Shown one piece after another: positions 1 through 4,849 of a DNA stretch of 7,492 nt (position 1 is its first letter; every line of letters begins with the position of its first letter). Location: assembly GCA_023251005.1 (NCBI GenBank), contig JAHEZR010000043.1, positions 1 to 7,492 on the forward strand, in the 5' to 3' direction. The translations under genes and the position numbers were made by a program. The stretch comes from Ignavibacteriota bacterium. Lineage in GTDB: Bacteria; Bacteroidota; UBA10030; JAHEZR01. The notes under the pieces are model-generated. The model made no database searches. It saw only the letters and a program-made list of their open reading frames with translations, and was not told the origin of the DNA.

Positions 1-178
1 CACTCCCGCCTATGAATTCAGCGGGAAGTAATCCGACATGACTCGGATTGGGTTGCCCCATTCGGACATCGCCGGGTCTCAGGCTGTTTCCGCCTATCCG
101 ACGCTTATCGCAGGTAGCCACGTCCTTCATCGCCTTCTGGTGCCAAGGCATCCACCGTATGCCCTTAGTAACTTAACC
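1..178 (-). rRNA. 23S ribosomal RNA, 5' end (partial)
   Basis: The reverse complement begins GGTTAAGTTACTAAGGGCAT and continues with bacterial 23S domain I signatures: GGTGGATGCC, GGCGATGAAGGACGTG, CTGCGATAAGCGTCGG and CCGAATGGGG. The gene runs off the left edge, so only about 178 bases are seen. The 5' boundary at 178 is placed by analogy with E. coli 23S (GGTTAAGC) and may be off by a few bases. At 4-26 a hairpin has arms TCCCGC/GCGGGA around the conserved TGAATTCATAG loop. The helix and loop are normal for 23S (E. coli has arms CATTAAC/GTTAATG), but the arm sequence matches the palindromes found in the spacer. Confidence 0.97.
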
Positions 179-210
179 AAAAATCTTTATTGATACACAG
201 ATCGATCGTC

Positions 211-225
211 CCCCGCGAAGCGGGG
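211..225 (-). repeat. GC-rich hairpin in the 23S leader
   Basis: CCCCGC-GAA-GCGGGG, a 6-bp perfect stem with a 3-base loop. The arms resemble the TCCCGC/GCGGGA palindromes of the spacer repeats, with one extra C/G pair. It may be a member of the same family or an ordinary spacer hairpin. Confidence 0.55.
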
Positions 226-359
226 AACATGAGGTGCATCAATACATTTTTGGACAGTTTGCTCAGGTCTTGATTCTAGCATTGAACGCTGAGACGTTTG
301 TTCTCTCCCACTTCAAGGCGGAGAAACTACTAGCCTCATTGTTCAATTGCTCTTCTCAG

Positions 360-372
360 TTGTCAAAGAACA
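360..372 (-). promoter_or_regulatory. boxA-like antitermination site before 23S
   Basis: On the minus strand the sequence reads TGTTCTTTGACAA, close to the rRNA boxA consensus (E. coli TGCTCTTTAACAA). It lies in the spacer between tRNA-Ala and 23S, where many bacteria repeat boxA so that NusB/S10 keep polymerase resistant to Rho. A second copy with the same TGTTCTTTGA core lies upstream of 16S (2712-2725), which supports the call. Confidence 0.7.
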
Positions 373-401
373 ATTCCATTTTGAATTTCGAAATTCCTTT
401 G

Positions 402-474
402 TGGAGCTGATCGGGATCGAACCGACAACCTCGTGGTTGCAAACCACGCGCTCTCCCAATTGAGCTACAGCCCC
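402..474 (-). tRNA. tRNA-Ala (anticodon TGC)
   Basis: The 73-base reverse complement folds completely: acceptor GGGGCTG/CAGCTCC, D stem GCTC/GAGC, anticodon stem CGTGG/CCACG around TTTGCAA, T stem GTCGG/CCGAT around TTCGATC. The acceptor contains the G3:U70 pair that identifies alanine tRNA. CCA is not encoded: A73 is followed by CAAAGG, so the CCA-adding enzyme must supply it. The position, second tRNA in a 16S-Ile-Ala-23S operon, is canonical. Confidence 0.97.
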
Positions 475-500
475 GCAGCTTAGTAATGAGCACAGCCCTG

Positions 501-574
<74 letters not shown>

Positions 575-621
575 AAATGATGAACGAATCGAGAACAGAG
601 AACAACTTCGGCTACTTTTCG

Positions 622-678
622 GAACCACTGACTTTTCCGCCACCAGCGGAACGCTCTAACCACCTGAGCTACAGGCCC
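622..678 (-). pseudogene. Degenerate tRNA-Ile copy B (palindrome in place of anticodon arm)
   Basis: From 678 the minus strand repeats tRNA-Ile exactly for 27 bases: 5' acceptor strand, both strands of the D arm and base 26. The 17-base anticodon stem-loop is then replaced by a 17-base palindrome (635-651), followed by AAGTCAGTGGTTC, which is the variable region and 5' T stem (AGGTCAGTGGTTC in the true tRNA). The 3' T strand (CCACT) and the 3' acceptor strand (CAGGCCC) are missing, so it cannot form a normal tRNA and has no isoleucine anticodon. Its 5' end lies exactly 104 bases upstream of the true tRNA-Ile start. Confidence 0.88.
635..651. repeat. Palindromic element, type TTCCGC/GCGGAA (copy B)
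   Basis: TTCCGC-CACCA-GCGGAA on the plus strand, a 6-bp perfect stem with a 5-base loop. It occupies precisely the place of the 17-base anticodon stem-loop in the tRNA-Ile copy around it. Confidence 0.9.
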
Positions 679-738
679 AAATGATGAACGAATCGAGAAC
701 AGAGAACAACTTCGGCTACTTTTCGGAACCACTGACTT

Positions 739-755
739 TTCCGCCACAGGCGGAA
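739..755. repeat. Palindromic element, type TTCCGCC/GGCGGAA (copy C, anticodon position)
   Basis: TTCCGCC-ACA-GGCGGAA, a 7-bp stem with a 3-base loop. It is the counterpart of 635-651 and differs from it at two bases. Confidence 0.9.
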
Positions 756-766
756 CGCTCTAACCA

Positions 767-783
767 TCCCGCTTTCAGCGGGA
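767..783. repeat. Palindromic element, type TCCCGCT/AGCGGGA (copy C, 5' half)
   Basis: TCCCGCT-TTC-AGCGGGA, a 7-bp stem with a 3-base loop. It sits where the true tRNA-Ile has CCTGTAGCTCAGG, itself a small hairpin (CCTG/CAGG). Confidence 0.88.
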
Positions 784-807
784 CCCAGATAAAGTCCCCA
801 AAAAATC

Positions 808-820
808 ATGTTAAAGAACT
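808..820 (-). promoter_or_regulatory. Possible boxA between 16S and tRNA-Ile
   Basis: The minus strand reads AGTTCTTTAACAT, which shares TTCTTTAACA with E. coli boxA (TGCTCTTTAACAA). It lies in the spacer, downstream of 16S and before the tRNAs. It is less close to the other two boxA copies in this operon, so the call is tentative. Confidence 0.4.
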
Positions 821-845
821 CTCGAAGATTTTTTTCTTTTCTCAA

Positions 846-879
846 GAACCACTGGCCTTCCCGCCTCTAGGCGGGACGC
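846..879 (-). pseudogene. Degenerate tRNA-Ile remnant D
   Basis: The minus strand reads GCG, then an 18-base palindrome (859-876), then AGGCCAGTGGTTC. The last part matches the tRNA-Ile sequence AGGTCAGTGGTTC at all but one base. Immediately upstream, ATCATTTT (887-880) matches the leader of the true tRNA-Ile (ATCATTT), so the acceptor and D arm have been deleted between leader and GCG. Again the palindrome occupies the anticodon-arm position. This is the oldest-looking copy and the one nearest 16S. Confidence 0.7.
859..876. repeat. Palindromic element, type TCCCGCCT/AGGCGGGA (copy D)
   Basis: TCCCGCCT-CT-AGGCGGGA on the plus strand, an 8-bp DNA palindrome with a 2-base centre. As RNA it would form a 7-bp stem with a UAGA loop. 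Confidence 0.9.
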
Positions 880-974
880 AAAATGATCCGAAGAACTATT
901 TCAAGAGATAGACCAAGAAGGAAAAATCATGAAAAAAGTGTGCATAGACGAGCCGAACTCAGCGGGCAGAATTA

Positions 975-1066
<92 letters not shown>

Positions 1067-1151
1067 AGCCCCAGTCGCTGATTTTACCTTCGGCACCTGC
1101 TTCCCTTGCGGGTTAGCTCAGTGACTTCGGGTACTCCCAGTTTCCATGGCT

Positions 1152-1193
<42 letters not shown>

Positions 1194-1225
1194 CCGTGCT
1201 GATGCGCGATTACTAGCAATTCCAG

Positions 1226-1266
<41 letters not shown>

Positions 1267-1441
1267 CGCTTTTTAGGGATTGGCTCCACCTCGCGGTATT
1301 GCAACCCATTGTAGCGGCCATTGTAGCACGTGTGTTGCCCTGGACGTAAGGGCCATGAGGACTTGACGTCATCCCCACCTTCCTCACTACTTGCGTAGGC
1401 AGTCTCCCTAGAGTGCCCAGCTTGACCTGATGGCAACTAAG

Positions 1442-1517
<76 letters not shown>

Positions 1518-1619
1518 ACAAGTGCCCCTTGCGGGGAGAGCGACTTTCATCGCTTGTCACTTGCCTTTCAAGCCCAGGTAAGGTTCTTCGCGTTGCATCG
1601 AATTGAACCACATGCTCCA

Positions 1620-1665
<46 letters not shown>

Positions 1666-1712
1666 ATCGTACTCCCCAGGTGAGGTACTTAATGCGTTAG
1701 CTTCGGCACCGA

Positions 1713-1749
1713 TCCCGCTCGAGACTCGTCTCGCGAGTACCGAGCGGGA
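1713..1749 (-). repeat. Extended helix 26 region of 16S, with palindrome arms
   Basis: A nested hairpin: outer arms TCCCGCTCG/CGAGCGGGA (9 bp), a 2x2 internal loop, inner arms ACTCG/CGAGT (5 bp) and a 5-base loop. It sits between ACTAGGTGTCGG and GTGCCGAAGCTAACGC, the place of the E. coli helix around position 840. The region between ACTAGG and AGCTAACGC is 53 bases here and 29 in E. coli. The outer arms begin and end with the TCCCGC/GCGGGA of the spacer palindromes. Confidence 0.8.
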
Positions 1750-1774
1750 CCGACACCTAGTACCCATCGTTTAG

Positions 1775-1823
<49 letters not shown>

Positions 1824-2045
1824 GCACTGGGCGTCAGTTGCGGACCAGGTGACCGCCTTCGCAACAGGTGTTCTTCCTGATATCTACGCATTTCACCGCT
1901 ACACCAGGAATTCCATCACCCTCTCCCGCACTCAAGATGAACAGTATCGGCGGCGATTTGTCCGTTAAGCGAACAGCTTTCACCATCGACTTATTCACCC
2001 GCTTGCGCGCCCTTTACACCCAGTGATTCCGGACAACGCTCGGAC

Positions 2046-2078
<33 letters not shown>

Positions 2079-2108
2079 GGCCGGTCCTTTCTTAGAGAGT
2101 ACCGTCAA

Positions 2109-2125
2109 TTCCGCCTGAGGCGAAA
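2109..2125 (-). repeat. Palindrome-like hairpin in the helix 17 (V3) region of 16S
   Basis: As RNA, UUUCGCC-UCA-GGCGGAA forms a 7-bp stem including one U:G pair. On the plus strand it reads TTCCGCC-TGA-GGCGAAA, which differs from the spacer element at 739-755 in the loop and at one arm base. It occupies the variable tip of helix 17. Confidence 0.65.
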
Positions 2126-2241
2126 CATTCTTCCTCTCCATTAGGAGTTTACGACCCATAGGGCCTTCATCCTCCACGCGGCGTCGCTGCGTCACCCTTT
2201 CGGGCATTGCGCAATATTCCTCACTGCTGCCTCCCGTAGGA

Positions 2242-2273
<32 letters not shown>

Positions 2274-2445
2274 GTCGTCCTCTCAGACCAGCTACCCATC
2301 GTAGGCTTGGTGGGCTGTTACCTCACCAACTACCTAATGGGACGCAGGCCCATCTTCTGACGCCGTAACTCCCTCGCTGTTACACAAAAGAATTACAGCC
2401 TTTAACAACATCTCCATGCGGAGCCGCTGCATCATTGGGTATTAG

Positions 2446-2461
2446 TCCCGCTTTCGCGGGG
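2446..2461 (-). repeat. Helix 8 hairpin of 16S with CCCGC/GCGGG arms
   Basis: The RNA reads CCCCGC-GAAA-GCGGGA, with five clear pairs and a GNRA loop. E. coli helix 8 has the same form with other bases (CTACTGGAAACGGTAG), so the helix itself is normal. The arms coincide with those of the spacer palindromes, which may be convergence. Confidence 0.55.
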
Positions 2462-2545
2462 TTATCCCCATTCAGAAGGTAGGTTGCCTACGTGTTACTC
2501 ACCCGTGCGCCGGTTTACTCGGAGTATTGCTACCCCTTTCTCCCT

Positions 2546-2578
<33 letters not shown>

Positions 2579-2711
2579 GTCCTGAGCCAGGATCAAACTC
2601 TCCGTCGTAAAGTTTTAAACTTTGTCAACGTCGAGTCTGATTTTGCTCGACCACTGTTCGTGGCAAGCAAGGTTATAACCCAGCTAAATTGACTCGTGGC
2701 TATGCACACTA

Positions 2712-2725
2712 TTTTTCAAAGAACA
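2712..2725 (-). promoter_or_regulatory. boxA-like antitermination site before 16S
   Basis: The minus strand reads TGTTCTTTGAAAAA, sharing TGTTCTTTGA with the site before 23S. It lies in the leader, about 30 bases after the predicted start, the standard place for assembly of the NusB/NusE antitermination complex. Confidence 0.7.
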
Positions 2726-2728
2726 TTA

Positions 2729-2752
2729 GAAAGAAAAACCCTTTTTCAAGGG
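2729..2752 (-). terminator. Terminator-like hairpin and T tract at the start of the rRNA leader
   Basis: CCCTT-GAAA-AAGGG (2752-2739), a 5-bp stem with a GNRA loop, is followed directly by TTTTTCTTT. The form is that of a weak intrinsic terminator or pause site. It lies right at the predicted 5' end of the transcript and before boxA, so it might act as an early pause or attenuation point. The stem is short and function is uncertain. Confidence 0.4.
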
Positions 2753-2758
2753 GGACTA

Positions 2759-2787
2759 AGTATACAAAATTTCTGTCGCAAAGTCAA
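2759..2787 (-). promoter_or_regulatory. rRNA operon promoter (sigma70 type)
   Basis: The minus strand has TTGACT (2787-2782), a 17-base spacer and TATACT (2764-2759), one mismatch from consensus in each hexamer. The start would be near 2752, followed by a C-rich stretch. It lies directly upstream of the leader with boxA, so it is assigned to the rRNA operon. This form is not the TTG/TAnnTTTG promoter of Bacteroides. Confidence 0.85.
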
Positions 2788-2799
2788 GGGTTCTTGGTC

Positions 2800-2829
2800 T
2801 CTATATGTAAAAGAACAGACGTTCTTCAA
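2800..2829 (-). promoter_or_regulatory. Possible second, upstream rRNA promoter
   Basis: TTGAAG (2829-2824), an 18-base spacer and TATAGA (2805-2800) on the minus strand. Tandem promoters are common for rRNA operons. The spacing is acceptable but both hexamers are weaker than those of the downstream promoter, and the -35 overlaps the inverted repeat at 2811-2826. Confidence 0.35.
2811..2826. promoter_or_regulatory. Inverted repeat between pfkA and the rRNA promoter
   Basis: AAGAAC-AGAC-GTTCTT, a perfect 6+4+6 inverted repeat 32 bases after the pfkA stop and inside the possible upstream promoter. It could be an operator for a dimeric protein or a weak end-of-transcript hairpin for pfkA. The low-GC stem and poor T tract make the terminator reading less likely. 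Confidence 0.3.
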
Positions 2830-2858
2830 CAAACTCCTTGCCAGAACCCTCGCTTGCT

Positions 2859-3905
2859 TTACCCGAAGAAAACTTCCGCAACGCGGAATAGGTCAAGATC
2901 AACCGTTTTTAGGTGTCCGATAGCCTCAGCAAGCTCAACATCCCCGATGGCGTTCCCGTGTAGAGCAGCCATCCGGCCGAATTTCCCATGTTTGATCATC
3001 TCGACCGCATAGACACCGAAGCGGGTCGCTAGAACACGATCGGCGGCAGTTGGAGAACCCCCGCGCTGTATGTGCCCGAGGATGGTGGCACGTGTTTCGA
3101 AGCCCGTACGCTTCTCTATTTCGTCTGCGAGAAGGTTGCCTATTCCTCCAAGCCTCACATGTCCGAAGGCATCAAGCTTCACATCTTGAACAATGAGCTT
3201 GCCATCCCGGGCCATCTCTGAACCCGGTATAAACCTTGCCCCCTCCGAGACGACGACGATGCTAAAGCTCTTCCCTCTGTTATGTCTTTTCTTGATGACA
3301 TCGGCGACGTTATCAAGATCAAATGGTTTTTCTGGAATAAGGATCACATCAGCACCGCCAGCGAGACCCGCGTAGAGTGCGATCCAGCCCGTGTGTCTCC
3401 CCATCACTTCAACTACCATCACGCGGTTGTGACTTTCTGCAGTTGTGTGGATCCTATCGATCGCTTCAGTCGCAATGTTGACAGCCGTATCGAATCCAAA
3501 AGTGAAGTCAGTGCCACTAATATCGTTGTCAATTGTTTTAGGCACCCCGACGATTTTCACCCCAGCCTTGTGAACCTTCGACGCAACACCAAGTGTGTCT
3601 TCTCCACCGACTGCTATCAGGGTATCTATCGCGAGATTCTTCATGTTCTTGATAATCTCTTGCTCTCCATCCTCTTCCTTGTAAGGATTTGTTCTCGACG
3701 TCCCTAAAATCGTTCCTCCTTTTGGAAGAATACCCGAGACGGAATTAATGTCGAGCGGCTGAGTGTGAGCTTCGACCATTCCTCTCCACCCATCGCGAAT
3801 TCCCACTGTCTCATAACCAAATGACGCAGCTTTCCTGACGACGGCGCGAATGACTGCATTCAGACCAGGACAATCACCGCCTCCTGTAAGAATTCCTATT
3901 TTCAT
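2859..3905 (-). CDS. pfkA: 6-phosphofructokinase, probably diphosphate-dependent
   Basis: This 348-residue protein belongs to the phosphofructokinase A family and converts fructose 6-phosphate to fructose 1,6-bisphosphate in the cytoplasm (glycolysis). Visible motifs are the phosphate-donor loop GGGDCPG (residues 8-14), GGEDTLG (100-106), PKTIDND (122-128) with catalytic Asp126, MGRHTG (168-173) and GHIQRGGSP (277-285). Two residues decide the phosphate donor in this family: ATP enzymes have Gly at the E. coli 104 position, while diphosphate enzymes have Asp there and Lys at 124. Here they are Asp103 and Lys123, so use of diphosphate, and a reversible reaction, is inferred. Length is normal for the group. 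GAGGGG lies 9 bases before the ATG, the clearest ribosome site in the window. It follows surE by 30 bases and is probably co-transcribed with it. Confidence 0.95.
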   Translation of the reverse strand: MKIGILTGGGDCPGLNAVIRAVVRKAASFGYETVGIRDGWRGMVEAHTQPLDINSVSGILPKGGTILGTSRTNPYKEEDGEQEIIKNMKNLAIDTLIAVGGEDTLGVASKVHKAGVKIVGVPKTIDNDISGTDFTFGFDTAVNIATEAIDRIHTTAESHNRVMVVEVMGRHTGWIALYAGLAGGADVILIPEKPFDLDNVADVIKKRHNRGKSFSIVVVSEGARFIPGSEMARDGKLIVQDVKLDAFGHVRLGGIGNLLADEIEKRTGFETRATILGHIQRGGSPTAADRVLATRFGVYAVEMIKHGKFGRMAALHGNAIGDVELAEAIGHLKTVDLDLFRVAEVFFG

Positions 3906-3935
3906 AATGCGCAGCCCCTCGCGATTTTTATCTCT

Positions 3936-4718
3936 TTACTTGAGTCTTTCAAAGTTCCAATGTTTCATTTTTTCCATCATCTGATAATCCGTGAGATCAT
4001 AATGGATCGGTGTAATCGAAACATAGTTTTTCAGAACAGCTATTTGATCGACATCCTCGTCACGGTCGAGCTGGAGAAGTTTCCCCGTGAGCCAGTAATA
4101 CTCCTTCTTGTTTGGATCACGTCTGAGCTCGAACGTGTCATCCCATTTCGACTTCCCCTGCTTCGTGATCAGTATCCCCTTCACCTGCGACTCGGGCACC
4201 GGTGGGACGTTCACATTCAATAGGGTTCCATCAGGCAAGCTTTTCCTTCTGAGGAAAAGTGCGAGCTTCCGAGACAGTTTCGCCGCGTAAGTGAAATCGG
4301 GTTCATCATTCGTTGTCAAGGAGACTGCGATCGAGGGAATATCGAGAATTGTCCCTTCAGTCGCTGCCGAGACGGTCCCGGAATAGATGATGTTGATCGC
4401 GGTGTTTGAACCGTGATTGATTCCCGAGATAAGCATGTCAGGATTCCGCTGGAGTATCGAGCGAACAGCAAGTTTCACAGCATCGGCGGGAGTTCCCTCG
4501 ACGGCATATCCAAAAAAACTTCCGTTCTTATAGAATTTGTATGACCGAAGTGGATAGCTCACAGTAATTGCATGCCCTACCGCGCTCTGCTGCTTGTCAG
4601 GTGCGACAACAGTCACACGCGCAATCTTCTTGATCTCCTGAACGAGGGCATAGATTCCAGCGGAGTCGATTCCGTCGTCATTCGAAATTAGGATATGCAG
4701 TTTTTTGCGTGCAGCCAT
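3936..4718 (-). CDS. surE: 5'/3'-nucleotidase SurE
   Basis: This 260-residue protein is the metal-dependent survival protein SurE, a cytoplasmic phosphatase that removes phosphate from nucleoside 5'- and 3'-monophosphates and, in some species, from short polyphosphate. The N-terminal metal site ISNDDGIDSAG (residues 11-21, Asp14-Asp15) is present, as are the conserved Ser in DKQQSAVGHAIT (41-52), GTPADAVKLA (75-84), the metal-binding Asn in SGINHGSN (98-105, Asn101) and YSGTVSAATEG (112-122). Length is typical. It is the first gene after a good promoter (4746-4774) and precedes pfkA by 30 bases. No Shine-Dalgarno is visible before the ATG, but the start gives only 7 residues before the conserved beta strand, as expected for the family. 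Confidence 0.95.
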   Translation of the reverse strand: MAARKKLHILISNDDGIDSAGIYALVQEIKKIARVTVVAPDKQQSAVGHAITVSYPLRSYKFYKNGSFFGYAVEGTPADAVKLAVRSILQRNPDMLISGINHGSNTAINIIYSGTVSAATEGTILDIPSIAVSLTTNDEPDFTYAAKLSRKLALFLRRKSLPDGTLLNVNVPPVPESQVKGILITKQGKSKWDDTFELRRDPNKKEYYWLTGKLLQLDRDEDVDQIAVLKNYVSITPIHYDLTDYQMMEKMKHWNFERLK

Positions 4719-4745
4719 GAGTTAGATTGGGGATCAAACAAACTT

Positions 4746-4774
4746 AATATAGCGAGGCAGCGAACTCGAGTCAA
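4746..4774 (-). promoter_or_regulatory. Promoter of surE-pfkA
   Basis: The minus strand has TTGACT (4774-4769), exactly 17 bases, then TATATT (4751-4746). The start is expected near 4739, about 20 bases before the surE ATG. The -35 has the same hexamer as the rRNA promoter at 2782-2787. It begins only a few bases after the T tract of the panB terminator. Confidence 0.85.
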
Positions 4775-4776
4775 GA

Positions 4777-4819
4777 TAAAACAAAAAGCCAGCAGTCACG
4801 ATGAATTACGATCGCTGGC
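4777..4819 (-). terminator. Intrinsic terminator after panB
   Basis: GCCAGC (4819-4814) pairs with GCTGGC (4793-4788), followed at once by TTTTTGTTTT. The loop is 20 bases with a possible inner CGAT/ATCG stem. It lies about 30 bases after the panB stop and just before the surE promoter, so it marks the end of the fabZ-lpxA-lipM-panB unit. Confidence 0.75.
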
Positions 4820-4849
4820 AAGCGCCTCTTCGGAGAGTGGAGAAATCGA

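Larger units (their letters stand above)
179..401 (-). other. Spacer between tRNA-Ala and 23S
   Basis: This 223-base transcribed spacer holds no gene. It contains a boxA-like site (360-372) about 30 bases downstream of tRNA-Ala, and a short GC-rich hairpin (211-225) about 33 bases before 23S. The rest is A/T-rich, as expected for precursor RNA removed during 23S maturation. The partner strand of any 23S processing stem lies outside the window. Confidence 0.85.
726..786 (-). pseudogene. Degenerate tRNA-Ile copy C (two palindromes)
   Basis: This copy keeps GGG (786-784), TGGTTAGAGCG (766-756) and AAGTCAGTGGTTC (738-726) of the tRNA-Ile frame. The 13-base stretch CCTGTAGCTCAGG that lies between GGG and TGGTTAGAGCG in the true tRNA is replaced by a 17-base palindrome (767-783), and the anticodon arm by another (739-755). 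Its 5' end is 108 bases from that of copy B, which equals the 104-base period plus the 4 bases gained by the 13-to-17 exchange, so the alignment is exact. It cannot form a tRNA. Confidence 0.8.
2610..2752 (-). other. 16S leader region of the rRNA transcript
   Basis: About 143 bases lie between the predicted transcription start near 2752 and 16S. They contain a terminator-like hairpin (2729-2752), a boxA (2712-2725), a small hairpin with arms GTCGAG/CTCGAC, and the strand at 2624-2634 that can pair with the spacer at 975-984. At the 16S 5' edge is a perfect A/T-rich inverted repeat, AAAGTTT-T-AAACTTT (2609-2623). No coding sequence is supported. Confidence 0.75.

Noticed and set aside
635..876. 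CRISPR-like array
   Set aside because: The palindromic units are irregularly spaced, the 'spacers' are repeated tRNA-Ile leader sequence, and no cas gene is present.
681..911. 76-residue open frame on the plus strand over the spacer repeats
   Set aside because: It lies antisense to the tRNA-Ile repeats, repeats itself because of the 104-base period, and has no family resemblance or ribosome site.
2609..2623. Operator-like inverted repeat at the 16S 5' edge
   Set aside because: It lies within the transcribed leader and at the 16S boundary, so it more likely reflects precursor RNA structure than a protein-binding site.
2811..2826. Intrinsic terminator of pfkA
   Set aside because: The stem is A/T-rich with only 6 bp and is not followed by a convincing T tract; it is kept only as an inverted repeat.
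3282..3707. 141-residue open frame opposite pfkA
   Set aside because: The antisense frame of a fully conserved gene; the protein has no recognisable domain.
2859..3905. ATP-type 6-phosphofructokinase
   Set aside because: Asp103 with Lys123 is the diphosphate-type pair; the ATP reading would need Gly at the first site.
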